A stretch of 64,000 nucleotides of DNA, taken from positions 1 through 64,000 of the forward strand of contig NZ_FTNY01000006.1 of NCBI RefSeq assembly GCF_900156575.1. Reading direction: 5' to 3'. Source of the stretch: Chryseobacterium shigense. Its GTDB lineage: Bacteria; Bacteroidota; Bacteroidia; Flavobacteriales; Weeksellaceae. The notes under the pieces are model-generated. The model worked only from the letters and a program-made list of their open reading frames with translations, searched no databases and was not told the DNA's origin. Positions 35,550 to 43,287 of this stretch are shown one piece after another (position 1 is the first letter of the stretch; every line of letters begins with the position of its first letter). The position numbers and the translations under genes were made by a program.

Positions 35550-35958
35550 TTGACAGCTGATTGGGGTTTTTTCCCTGAACAGGAAAATATTTTTTTAATT
35601 CAAGACCGGTTTCCAGGATGCCGCTTTTTAAAGCTTTATAATAATTTCCTTTCGCAAATTCAGCAGTAATGTAGTCGTGGAGGTGATCCCAATACGACTG
35701 GTGTACTCTGTCATGGATTCCGATATCTCCAATGATGGTAAGATATTTCTGTTCGAAATTCACGTGAAAAAGCACAGCATTTCTGTCAACAGTTTTATTC
35801 ATACAGAGTTCTTTGAAAACTTCAAATGCAGTGTGTGCATTTTTGTTTTCGGTGTTCGAGTCAATATGTACTCTGATCTCGCCTGTAGAATGTTCTTCTG
35901 CCGATTGTATCGCCTCCACAAGGGACGCGATTTGCTGATTTGTCAGAAAACGATTCAT
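35530..35958 (-). CDS. TPM-domain protein, short form
   Basis: 142 residues, a single TPM domain without signal peptide or transmembrane segment visible at its N-terminus (MNRFLTNQQIASLVEAIQSAEEHSTGEIRVHI). It contains VLFHVNFEQKYLTIIGDIGI, a core strand of the family. Its ATG shares one base with the LemA stop, and its end overlaps the next TPM gene by 20 bases. The three genes are one operon. Confidence 0.87.
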   Translation of the reverse strand: MNRFLTNQQIASLVEAIQSAEEHSTGEIRVHIDSNTENKNAHTAFEVFKELCMNKTVDRNAVLFHVNFEQKYLTIIGDIGIHDRVHQSYWDHLHDYITAEFAKGNYYKALKSGILETGLELKKYFPVQGKNPNQLSNEITFS

Positions 35959-36563
35959 TATTTAAATACTTCTGGTGCTTTTTCTGCACCGGCTTCAGCC
36001 TTGAAGAAAGGTTTCTCTTTAAAGTTGGTAAAGTTGGCCAGAATATTATTCGGGAACGTTTTGATCGTTGTATTGTAATCTTTCGCAGCGTCATTATAAT
36101 AAACCGTTTCGGTTCTGATGCTGTTTTCAATTGCCGTAAACTCTCTCTGGAAATTGATGTACTGCTGGTCCGCCTTTAAATTAGGATAAGATTCCACAAC
36201 CGCCATTAATCTGCTTAATGCTCCGGATAATTCTCCCTGTGCAGCCTGGAATTTCGCCAGATCAGCTTCTGTCATATTCGTAGGATCGATTTGGATGGAA
36301 GTCGCTTTAGAACGGGCTTCAACAACTTTCGTCAATGTTTCCTGTTCAAATTTTGAATACGATTTAACCGTTCTTTCCAGATTAGGAATAAGGTTGGCCC
36401 TTTTCTGATATACCGTTTCGATATTAGACCATTTGGAATTGACGTTCTGTTCTTTTGAAACAAAATTATTATACCCGTTTTTCCCCCAGAAGAATAGTAC
36501 ACCTACAATGATAAGCAGAGCAATACCGATAGTTCCTGCGCTCAGGCAGCCTTTATTTTTCAT
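35958..36563 (-). CDS. lemA: LemA-family membrane protein
   Basis: 201 residues. One N-terminal membrane segment (about 8-26, IGIALLIIVGVLFFWG), then the helical LemA domain with NLIPNLERTVKSYSKFEQET and ANFTNFKEKPFFKAEAGAEK near the end. First gene of the LemA-TPM-TPM operon, an arrangement that recurs in bacteria. Function uncertain, envelope-associated. A minus-strand -7 box lies 32 bases upstream. Confidence 0.9.
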   Translation of the reverse strand: MKNKGCLSAGTIGIALLIIVGVLFFWGKNGYNNFVSKEQNVNSKWSNIETVYQKRANLIPNLERTVKSYSKFEQETLTKVVEARSKATSIQIDPTNMTEADLAKFQAAQGELSGALSRLMAVVESYPNLKADQQYINFQREFTAIENSIRTETVYYNDAAKDYNTTIKTFPNNILANFTNFKEKPFFKAEAGAEKAPEVFK

Positions 36564-36585
36564 AGTTTATTTTTTTTTAATTTTT

Positions 36586-36618
36586 TGTGCTAATCAAATA
36601 TACAAATTATGTGCTAAT
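36586..36618. promoter_or_regulatory. 9-bp direct repeat TGTGCTAAT between divergent promoters
   Basis: TGTGCTAAT occurs at 36586-36594 and 36610-36618, 24 bases apart (about two helical turns). The second copy overlaps the plus-strand -7 box of folA, and the first lies next to the minus-strand -7 box of lemA. A shared operator is possible. Confidence 0.35.
36595..36602 (-). promoter_or_regulatory. -7 promoter box TATATTTG of lemA
   Basis: Exact TANNTTTG read on the minus strand, 31 bases before the LemA ATG. Confidence 0.55.
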
Positions 36619-36622
36619 TTTG
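36615..36622 (+). promoter_or_regulatory. -7 promoter box TAATTTTG of folA
   Basis: Exact TANNTTTG, 15 bases before the folA ATG. Confidence 0.55.
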
Positions 36623-36637
36623 TAAAAAATTATTAGA

Positions 36638-37132
36638 ATGACAACAATAGTGGTGGCAATGGGAGAGAAGAATGAGATCGGTTTTGACAACAAACTGCTC
36701 TGGCATCTTCCTACAGACCTGAAACACTTTAAAGATCTGACTTCCGGACATCCTATCATCATGGGAAGAAAAACCTATGAAAGCATAGGTAAACCTTTAC
36801 CTAACCGTACAAATATTGTTATTTCCAGAAAGAAAAACTGGTTTGAAGAAGGAATTTTGATTGTAGGAAGCATCAAAGAGGCTGTGAAATTTGCGAAAAA
36901 GATTGATGAAAATGTATTCATTATCGGGGGCGGAAATATTTATGAGCAGACGATTGATATGGCTGACAAATTGGAAGTCACTTTGGTAAAAGCCGATCTT
37001 GAAGCCGATACTTTCTTTCCAAAGATCGACATGAAGGTGTGGAAAAAAACGGAAGAGACCTGTCATGAAAAAGATGAAAAGAATCAATACGATTTTTGTT
37101 TTCAGACTTTTGAAAGAATCAAGACTCAGTAG
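36638..37132 (+). CDS. folA: dihydrofolate reductase
   Basis: 164 residues, standard chromosomal DHFR length. It reduces dihydrofolate to tetrahydrofolate with NADPH and is the trimethoprim target. Motifs: VAMGEKNEIGFDNKLLWHLP (substrate loop), IIMGRKTYESIGKPLPNR (NADPH loop) and IIGGGNIYEQTI. A -7 box lies 15 bases upstream and the lemA operon diverges. Confidence 0.95.
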   Translation: MTTIVVAMGEKNEIGFDNKLLWHLPTDLKHFKDLTSGHPIIMGRKTYESIGKPLPNRTNIVISRKKNWFEEGILIVGSIKEAVKFAKKIDENVFIIGGGNIYEQTIDMADKLEVTLVKADLEADTFFPKIDMKVWKKTEETCHEKDEKNQYDFCFQTFERIKTQ

Positions 37133-37181
37133 TTATGAAAATTCTAACTCCTTACCTCTAGCTTCTAACCTGTAAATTTTC

Positions 37182-37189
37182 TATCTTTG
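37182..37189 (+). promoter_or_regulatory. -7 promoter box TATCTTTG
   Basis: Exact TANNTTTG, 18 bases before the start codon of the small membrane protein. Confidence 0.55.
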
Positions 37190-37207
37190 CACTCTTAAAA
37201 TTGAATA

Positions 37208-37777
37208 ATGAATAAGTACATAAAAATTGTAATTGCAGCAGTTCTTATACTTCTAGGACTTTATATGATGATTTTCACAAGAAATCTAGGCTGGGGAATT
37301 GTAGTATTCCTTCTTGCAGCACTGCCTATTTTACTTTTCATCAAAAATGAATATATCCTTCTTGCCTTCTGGCAGTTGAGAAAACAGAATATGGAAAAGG
37401 CCGCAAAATGGTTAAATGGGATTACCAATTACCAGGCGCAACTTCATAAATCCCAATATGGATATTTCCACTATTTGTTGGGACTTACCCAGGCTCAGGA
37501 ACATCCGACGAAAGTAGAACCTCTGATGAAAAAAGCTTTGGAGTATGGATTGAATATGAAACATGACAGAGCTATGGCTACATTGAATCTTGCTGCAGTA
37601 GCCATTTCCAAAGGAAGAAGACAGGAAGGGCAAAAGCTTTTGGAAGAGGCTAAAAGATTAGACAGCGCAGGAATGATGGCAGATCAGATTAAAATGATGA
37701 AAGACCAGCTTAAAATGCCTTCTATGCAGAAGCACATGCATAACCCGAATATGAGACAGAGAGGGAAATCCTTCTAA
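37208..37777 (+). CDS. small membrane protein with helical repeat region
   Basis: 189 residues. Two membrane segments near the N-terminus (about 6-24 and 28-50), then a helical region with TPR-like periodicity (HYLLGLTQAQEHPTKVEP, MATLNLAAVAISKGRRQEGQ). Ends basic and Met-rich (KMPSMQKHMHNPNMRQRG). Function unknown; probably a membrane-attached assembly or regulatory factor. Confidence 0.75.
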   Translation: MNKYIKIVIAAVLILLGLYMMIFTRNLGWGIVVFLLAALPILLFIKNEYILLAFWQLRKQNMEKAAKWLNGITNYQAQLHKSQYGYFHYLLGLTQAQEHPTKVEPLMKKALEYGLNMKHDRAMATLNLAAVAISKGRRQEGQKLLEEAKRLDSAGMMADQIKMMKDQLKMPSMQKHMHNPNMRQRGKSF

Positions 37778-37797
37778 GAAAATATATACAAACAATG

Positions 37798-37828
37798 AAA
37801 GCACCCGATTTTGGGTGCTTTTTTTTAT
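37798..37828 (+). terminator. terminator of the small membrane protein gene
   Basis: AAAGCACCC (37798-37806) pairs with GGGTGCTTT (37813-37821), then a T run. Strong. Confidence 0.88.
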
Positions 37829-37849
37829 TGAATGAAAGATAAATAGATT

Positions 37850-38482
37850 TTACATCTCAGAATTCTGATCATATCCGTAAAACTTAGGCATCTGCCAGTG
37901 ATATTTCACGGCAAGCGTTCTGATGGCCACAATCAATAAAATCGTAAAGATTTGGATGAACGTGTAAGAAAGTGGAATTAATTTAGTCATTAAAAGAAAA
38001 GCAGATCCTCCAACGATACATGCCGTAGCATAGATTTCTTTCCTGAAGATCAGTGGAATCCTGTTGAGGAGAATATCCCGTATAATTCCTCCAAAGCAGC
38101 CTGTGATGGTCCCCAGTGCGATACAGATCAGCGGATGGATATCGGCATTAAGTCCTTTTTGAACTCCGATGATCGTAAACAGTCCCAATCCGAAGCTGTC
38201 AAAAATAAACAAAGTCACCTTGAAATTTTTTTCAATAGACTTGAAGATCATCGCAAAGATACTGGTTCCCAGAATGAGGGCACAGGTCAAAAGATCATGC
38301 ATCCAGAAGACCGGAATATCTAGCAACAAATCCCTTACAGTTCCTCCACCTACAGAAGTAACGAACGCGATAATCAGTACCCCGAACGGATCAAGGCGTT
38401 TCTGCATAGCCGCAAAACTCCCGGACATGGCAAAGGAAATCGTTCCGAGTACCTCTATGGTAAAATTGAACTGTTCGTGCAT
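37850..38482 (-). CDS. TRIC-like cation channel family protein (UPF0126/YadS)
   Basis: 210 residues with about seven hydrophobic segments in two repeated units, the UPF0126/TRIC fold. FAMSGSFAAMQKRLDPFGVL and VGGGTVRDLLLD repeat as ALGTITGCFGGIIRDILLN in the second half, the conserved glycine hinges. Prokaryotic TRIC-like channels conduct K+ and Na+. The gene is divergent from nothing close; a decayed gene and its repeats lie behind its start codon. Confidence 0.88.
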   Translation of the reverse strand: MHEQFNFTIEVLGTISFAMSGSFAAMQKRLDPFGVLIIAFVTSVGGGTVRDLLLDIPVFWMHDLLTCALILGTSIFAMIFKSIEKNFKVTLFIFDSFGLGLFTIIGVQKGLNADIHPLICIALGTITGCFGGIIRDILLNRIPLIFRKEIYATACIVGGSAFLLMTKLIPLSYTFIQIFTILLIVAIRTLAVKYHWQMPKFYGYDQNSEM

Positions 38483-38492
38483 ATATTTATGG

Positions 38493-38518
38493 GTAATAGA
38501 TAATGGGCAATGAGCAAT
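38493..38518. repeat. left inverted repeat of the four-helix cassette
   Basis: 26 bases whose reverse complement matches 38896-38921 at 20 of 26 positions. It lies between the TRIC start codon and the pseudogene. Confidence 0.55.
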
Positions 38519-38532
38519 AAAAATTATGCCAT

Positions 38533-38886
38533 TTAAAGCTGGGATAATCTAAATTTATACTTAGTGATAAACTTTACAAGTTCTTCACATTCTGATTTTA
38601 AATGTATTATTTTTTCAGGACTTAGGTATTCCAGTTCTTCAATGATTTCAAGCCAAAGTTGAGTCTCATCAATTTCTTCTACAACAATGCAGAGTTTAGC
38701 AAATTTTTCCTTTTAAGATCTTGCTCTTGAAAAAGCTCTTTAATTTGCTGCCACTGAAGTGGAAGATCTCATGATTTGCTTTCTTATGACCGAAACATCA
38801 TCTGAATAAGGTAATGATGAGAGAGATTTGATCACAAGAATGGAAAAGTTTTTAGTTCTTTTCCGAAAAACCTGATTATAATCCAT
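38533..38886 (-). pseudogene. decayed four-helix-bundle protein gene (23S-IVP/TIGR02436 type)
   Basis: Read from ATG 38886 to the stop at 38533-38535, the frame holds 118 codons without frameshift but with two internal stops (codon 49 at 38740-38742 and codon 58 at 38713-38715). The translation matches the four-helix-bundle family: VIRKQIMRSSTSVAAN, then RAFSRARS, FAKLCIVVEEIDETQLWLEI, IEELEYLSPEKI and KSECEELVKFI. In intact members the region runs SVAANYRAACRARSKAEF, so each stop is explained by one substitution (TAY to TAA and AAA to TAA). Unlikely to be functional. Flanked by inverted repeats. Confidence 0.85.
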
Positions 38887-38895
38887 ATTTCCCAA

Positions 38896-38921
38896 ATTAC
38901 TCATTACCGATTACTCATTAC
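38896..38921. repeat. right inverted repeat of the four-helix cassette
   Basis: Two copies of ATTACTCATTAC (38896-38907 and 38910-38921) separated by CG. The whole 26 bases match the reverse complement of 38493-38518 at 20 positions. The arm ends one base before the coaD stop codon. Confidence 0.55.
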
Positions 38922-39386
38922 TTATTTTTTTACCCTCACTGAGTCCGGAACCAGCAGTTCGTATTCTCCGTCGTGATTGATGATCTCTCTAACAATACTG
39001 CTGCTGATGAAAGATTTTCCTGATGAAGTCAATAAGAATACGGTTTCCAGCTTTTTGTGGGCCAAAGTCCGGTTGGTGTGTGCAATGGCTTTCTCAAATT
39101 CAAAATCGGCAGGGTTCCTTAAGCCTCTCAGAATGTATTGTGCATTCTTTTCAAAGCAGTAATCTACCGTTAATCCTTCAAAAAAGTCAACTTCCACATT
39201 AGGAAATTCTGCCACAGAATTTTGAATAAATTCCATCCTTTTTTCCATAGGAAACATATATTTTTTTTGGGAATTCTGCCCGATTGCAATAATCAGTTTG
39301 TCAAAAAGCGGAGCCGCTCTTTCAATAATATCATAATGTCCCAGAGTAATAGGATCAAAAGATCCGGGGAAAACAGCAATTTTCAT
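38922..39386 (-). CDS. coaD: phosphopantetheine adenylyltransferase
   Basis: 154 residues, full length. It makes dephospho-CoA from ATP and 4'-phosphopantetheine in coenzyme A synthesis. Motifs: AVFPGSFDPITLGHYDIIERA (the T/HxGH nucleotidyltransferase motif, residues 4-24) and ILRGLRNPADFEFE and SSGKSFISSSIVREI (ISSS block). It follows the preceding gene at three bases, forming an operon with ddl. Confidence 0.95.
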   Translation of the reverse strand: MKIAVFPGSFDPITLGHYDIIERAAPLFDKLIIAIGQNSQKKYMFPMEKRMEFIQNSVAEFPNVEVDFFEGLTVDYCFEKNAQYILRGLRNPADFEFEKAIAHTNRTLAHKKLETVFLLTSSGKSFISSSIVREIINHDGEYELLVPDSVRVKK

Positions 39387-39389
39387 ATC

Positions 39390-39845
39390 CTAGTTGTTTT
39401 CATTTGATTTTTCGTAAAACAGCTTTAAATTTTCAATATTTAAGCTGCAGTTATTATTTAGAACCTGATTGGAAGAAAGATTTAAAATTAAATCATTTCT
39501 TCCTATTATTTTTGAATTTTTATAAAGTTTTTCAATGGGATGCAAAGTAATAAAACCTTCAAAATTTCCGCTTTCATTTTTTTTAACAATTCCGGAAAAT
39601 AATATCGTATTATCCAAAGAAAGAATCTCAAAATAGTTGGGAACCTTTTCATTGTTAATGACGACATCACTTTTTTTGATATAGTTAAAGCATTTCTTTT
39701 CATCCACATAGATCGCGTCATTAGAAAAATTGATATGCTTAGGCTCCAGCCCGCTCTTGGAAATATCTAATTCAAGAGTTTTTTTATACTGCTGGGCCAC
39801 TATAAAAGAAGGGATTATCAATGCAATTGAAAATAATCTCGTCAT
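39390..39845 (-). CDS. exported protein of unknown function
   Basis: 151 residues, signal peptide about 1-17 (ending FIVAQQ). Not recognised. It sits between ddl (four bases) and coaD (three bases), so it is co-transcribed with cell-wall and CoA genes. The mature part reads as mixed beta strands with a conserved-looking Cys late in the sequence (NNNCSLNIE). Probably a periplasmic protein specific to flavobacteria. Confidence 0.75.
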   Translation of the reverse strand: MTRLFSIALIIPSFIVAQQYKKTLELDISKSGLEPKHINFSNDAIYVDEKKCFNYIKKSDVVINNEKVPNYFEILSLDNTILFSGIVKKNESGNFEGFITLHPIEKLYKNSKIIGRNDLILNLSSNQVLNNNCSLNIENLKLFYEKSNENN

Positions 39846-39849
39846 TATT

Positions 39850-40833
39850 TTATTTATTAAGGGCTTTTTCTACTTCGTTTCCACAAAGATCCATGACGGA
39901 GATTCCGTAATGTCTTGCCTGCTGTGGAAGAATACTGGCAGGGGAAAATCCCGGATTAGTGTTCATTTCAAGCATGTAAGGAATGCCATCCATAAGGATA
40001 AATTCACTTCTTGAGAAACCGCTCATCCCAAGAGAATTGTAGGCTCTCTTTGAAATTTCTTCTACTCTGATCCTGGTGGCATCGTCGATTCTCGCCGGGG
40101 TAATCTCTTCTGATGCTCCTTCATATTTGGCTTCATAATCGAAGAATTCATTTGTAGGTACAATTTCAGTGATTCCCAAAACCAGAGTTTCCCCTTTGAA
40201 ATCTATAACGCCTACGGAAACTTCCATTCCATCCAGAAAGCTTTCAATCAGAATTTCATCATCTTCTTTGAATGCAATTTCTGTGGCAGCTATCAGCTCA
40301 GACTTCTCTTTAACTTTAGAAATCCCAAGAGAGGATCCTGATTGGTTGGGCTTAACAAAGACCGGAAGGCCAAGACTTTCAACGATTTCATCAACATTAA
40401 TCTCTTCTCCTTTTCTTAGATAAATACTTTTAGCAGAAGGAATTCCATATTTTGACAGTACCGCCAGGGTGTCTTTTTTATTAAAGGTCAAAGCACTCTG
40501 ATAAAAATCACAACCGGTATATTTCTGTCCTATGGCATCCCAATAGGCCTGAAGAATTCCATTTTCACCCGGTGTTCCATGGATAATGTTGAAACAGGCA
40601 TCAAATTTCAGGGTTTCATTATGATCTAATGTTACTGAAAAATCTCCGCGGTTGATTTCATATTTTTTATCATTATCCCCTAAAAAATACCATTCATCTT
40701 TAAGGATGACCACTTTATATACATCATAAAGATTTCTGTCCAGAGAATCGTAGATTAACTGACCGCTTTTTAAGGAAACCACATATTCGTCTGAATAGCC
40801 TCCCATGACAACGGCAACACTTTTTTTGCTCAT
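39850..40833 (-). CDS. ddl: D-alanine--D-alanine ligase
   Basis: 327 residues from ATG 40833, an ATP-grasp enzyme joining two D-alanines for peptidoglycan. Motifs: VAVVMGGYSDEYVVSLKSG at the start, HGTPGENGILQAYWDAIG (ATP and D-Ala site), KPNQSGSSLGISKV and LEMNTNPGFSPASILPQQA (metal and D-Ala binding). The start is fixed by the -7 box at 40857-40864: an ATG upstream of that box (40869) would lie outside the message. First gene of the ddl, exported protein, coaD operon. Confidence 0.94.
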   Translation of the reverse strand: MSKKSVAVVMGGYSDEYVVSLKSGQLIYDSLDRNLYDVYKVVILKDEWYFLGDNDKKYEINRGDFSVTLDHNETLKFDACFNIIHGTPGENGILQAYWDAIGQKYTGCDFYQSALTFNKKDTLAVLSKYGIPSAKSIYLRKGEEINVDEIVESLGLPVFVKPNQSGSSLGISKVKEKSELIAATEIAFKEDDEILIESFLDGMEVSVGVIDFKGETLVLGITEIVPTNEFFDYEAKYEGASEEITPARIDDATRIRVEEISKRAYNSLGMSGFSRSEFILMDGIPYMLEMNTNPGFSPASILPQQARHYGISVMDLCGNEVEKALNK

Positions 40834-40856
40834 AACCATTATAGTATCAATTAAGG

Positions 40857-40864
40857 CAAATTTA
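40857..40864 (-). promoter_or_regulatory. -7 promoter box TAAATTTG of ddl
   Basis: Exact TANNTTTG on the minus strand, 23 bases before ATG 40833. It decides the ddl start. Confidence 0.6.
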
Positions 40865-40954
40865 ATCATTTTATGTAATGCAATAAGGGAAATTCAGAAA
40901 TTTTAAAATTGAAAATGAATTGTGTTAAATAAAAGTACATTTAAAATTATTAGC

Positions 40955-40962
40955 TATATTTG
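40955..40962 (+). promoter_or_regulatory. -7 promoter box TATATTTG
   Basis: Exact TANNTTTG, 26 bases before the PASTA protein start codon. Confidence 0.55.
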
Positions 40963-40988
40963 CCGTTATAATTAAAGTATTTTTAAGT

Positions 40989-42089
40989 ATGCTTAAATCA
41001 CTTTTCAATTGGAAAGTTTTACTGAATTTAGTAGTCGCCATCGCTGTTTTTGTAGGATTGGTCTGGCTTACTTTCCGTTGGTTGGAATACCATACCAATC
41101 ACGGTCAGGAAATTCCCGTGCCCAATGTCATCAATAAATCTGTTTATGATGCTGTAAAAATATTGGAAGATACAGGACTGGAATATGAAGTAGACAGTGC
41201 GGAGTACAATCCTAAATATAAGCCTTTTCAGGTTTTAAAGATGCATCCTATCTCCAGTTCGCGTGTAAAACCGGGATCGCTGGTAAGAATTGTGGTCAAT
41301 CCAAGAACCTGGGCTCCTATTACTGTACCTGATGTGATCAACAGATATTCGGGACTGGCTTTCCAGAGACTGGATCAGGTGGGTCTTAAAATCGGAGACA
41401 CTATTTATGAGCCAAGTATTCAGAAAGATGCTCTTTTAAGAATATTATATAAAGGTAATGCTGTTAATCCGGGATCACGTCTTCCGAGATTCTCTGTCAT
41501 TGATGTTGTTGTAGGATCAGGACCTATGAGGAATATTTCAATTCCTAGTGTGGTAGGCCTTACGGTAAAAGAAGCCAGGGCGGTGATCTCAAAAAGTATG
41601 TTTGAGGTAGGATTGGTAGAACACGAAGATGGAAGTAAAGACGAATCGGATATTATTTATTATCAGGATCCGGCTTCCGGAGATGTAAGAGATCAGGGAA
41701 TGCAGATCGACCTTTGGGCTAGTAAGAGAACGCCTGCTGAGCTGAGAGCTAAAATAGAGCAGTTGAACTCTATCTACCGTATGAAGGTAGATACATCGCT
41801 TCCTCCGGTACATTATGATGAAGTTCCCAACCATTCGGAACCTGCTTATGATCCACCTGTAGCAGCACCTGTACCTAAAAAAGAAATTCCAAAACCTGAA
41901 CCGGCTAAAACGGAACCAGCCAAAACCAGTGCAGCTACTGGGGCTAAGCCTGCCGGAACCGGAGCTGAAAAACCTAAAACTGCTGCAACAGGTAGCCAGA
42001 GTTCAGGAAATAAACCTGTATCAACTGGAAGTACGGGACAACAACAACCGGCTCAAAAGCCAAAAGCTAAAAAAGTAGTAGTAGAATAA
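40989..42089 (+). CDS. membrane-anchored PASTA-domain protein
   Basis: 366 residues. One N-terminal membrane segment (about 12-30), then three PASTA domains (about 42-104, 109-177, 181-246; for example PVPNVINKSVYDAVKILEDT, VPDVINRYSG, IPSVVGLTVKEARAVI). They are followed by a Pro/Ala/Lys-rich unstructured tail (about 285-366) ending KVVVE. PASTA modules bind peptidoglycan or beta-lactams; this protein lacks a kinase and may act as a wall sensor or scaffold. Divergent from ddl, which suggests a cell-wall cluster. Confidence 0.9.
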   Translation: MLKSLFNWKVLLNLVVAIAVFVGLVWLTFRWLEYHTNHGQEIPVPNVINKSVYDAVKILEDTGLEYEVDSAEYNPKYKPFQVLKMHPISSSRVKPGSLVRIVVNPRTWAPITVPDVINRYSGLAFQRLDQVGLKIGDTIYEPSIQKDALLRILYKGNAVNPGSRLPRFSVIDVVVGSGPMRNISIPSVVGLTVKEARAVISKSMFEVGLVEHEDGSKDESDIIYYQDPASGDVRDQGMQIDLWASKRTPAELRAKIEQLNSIYRMKVDTSLPPVHYDEVPNHSEPAYDPPVAAPVPKKEIPKPEPAKTEPAKTSAATGAKPAGTGAEKPKTAATGSQSSGNKPVSTGSTGQQQPAQKPKAKKVVVE

Positions 42090-42162
42090 CAACGGTTTAT
42101 TATATAAAATATAGGCTTCAACTGCAAAATGTTGGGGCCTTTTGCGTAAAAAAAATAAAATA

Positions 42163-43236
42163 ATGGCAGAAGATAACGAGGATTTTTTAGATGAAGAATT
42201 ATTAGATTCCGACAGTATGGAGAATATCGATATTGATGAGGAAAATAAGGGATTGTACGAGCATCTTAATATCAAAGTTGATAAAAAACAGGAGCCGTTA
42301 AGGATCGATAAATTCTTATTAATATACAGACAAAACTCTTCAAGGAATAAGATTTCGCAAACCTGCAGGGCCGGGAATGTTATTGTAAATGGAGCTCCCG
42401 TAAAACAGAACTACCGGGTAAAACCTGGGGACCATATCTCTGTGCTTCTTACCCATCCGCCGAGGGAGAATGTGATCATTCCGCAGGATATTCCCGTTAA
42501 TATCATCTACGAAGATGATGATTTGGTCGTGGTAGATAAAGAACCCGGAATGGTTGTACATCCCGGCCACGGAAACTGGGATAAAACATTGGTGAATGCT
42601 TTAGCCTTCCATTTTGAAAAGAATGGGCAGAAATCTGATCTGGACAGGGTAGGACTTGTTCACAGAATCGATAAAGATACTTCCGGACTTTTAGTGGTTG
42701 CAAAAAACGAATATGCTTTGAGCTTTTTGGCAAAACAGTTTTTCAACCGTACTACAAAGAGATTGTACTGGGCATTTGTCTGGGGAAATCCTCAGGAAGA
42801 CGAGGGCACGATTAAAGGGCATATAGGCAGGCATCCCAAGAATCGGATGCAGATGTCCGTTTATGAGGATGGAAGCCACGGAAAGCATGCCGTTACGCAT
42901 TACAAGGTGTTGGAGCGCTTTAAATATATGACGTGGGTGGAATGTAAACTTGAAACAGGAAGAACGCATCAGATCAGGGCCCATTTCAAACATATCGGCC
43001 ATACTTTGTTCAATGACGAAAGATACGAAGGACATACGCCTCTCAGAGGAGTGAATCTGCCTAAGTATAAGCAGTTTATAAAAAATGTTTTTGAAATTCT
43101 TCCCAGACATGCCCTTCATGCGCATACTTTAGGGTTTATACACCCAACCACAAAAAAGGAATTATATTTTGAGAGCCCAATGCCGGAAGATATGGCGGAT
43201 GCCGTAAAAAAATGGAGAAATTATTTAGAAAACTAA
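42163..43236 (+). CDS. rluD: RluA-family 23S rRNA pseudouridine synthase (RluD-like)
   Basis: 357 residues from ATG 42163, rejecting a TTG at 42142. An acidic N-terminal extension (EDNEDFLDEELLDSDSMEN) is followed by an S4-like RNA-binding motif (IDKFLLIYRQNSSRNKISQT) and the synthase core with HRIDKDTSGLLVVAKN (catalytic Asp) and LETGRTHQIRAHFKHIGH. It converts uridine to pseudouridine in rRNA; target site(s) likely as in RluD (1911, 1915, 1917). It follows the PASTA gene by about 70 bases, a common neighbour pair in Bacteroidota. Confidence 0.92.
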   Translation: MAEDNEDFLDEELLDSDSMENIDIDEENKGLYEHLNIKVDKKQEPLRIDKFLLIYRQNSSRNKISQTCRAGNVIVNGAPVKQNYRVKPGDHISVLLTHPPRENVIIPQDIPVNIIYEDDDLVVVDKEPGMVVHPGHGNWDKTLVNALAFHFEKNGQKSDLDRVGLVHRIDKDTSGLLVVAKNEYALSFLAKQFFNRTTKRLYWAFVWGNPQEDEGTIKGHIGRHPKNRMQMSVYEDGSHGKHAVTHYKVLERFKYMTWVECKLETGRTHQIRAHFKHIGHTLFNDERYEGHTPLRGVNLPKYKQFIKNVFEILPRHALHAHTLGFIHPTTKKELYFESPMPEDMADAVKKWRNYLEN

Positions 43237-43256
43237 AAATATATTGAGAATTTTTT

Positions 43257-43264
43257 TATATTTG
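43257..43264 (+). promoter_or_regulatory. -7 promoter box TATATTTG
   Basis: Exact TANNTTTG, 23 bases before ATG 43288. It overlaps an alternative TTG start at 43270 only by its transcript side, so ATG 43288 is preferred. Confidence 0.55.
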
Positions 43265-43287
43265 TTGAATTGAAATCAAGATTTGTT

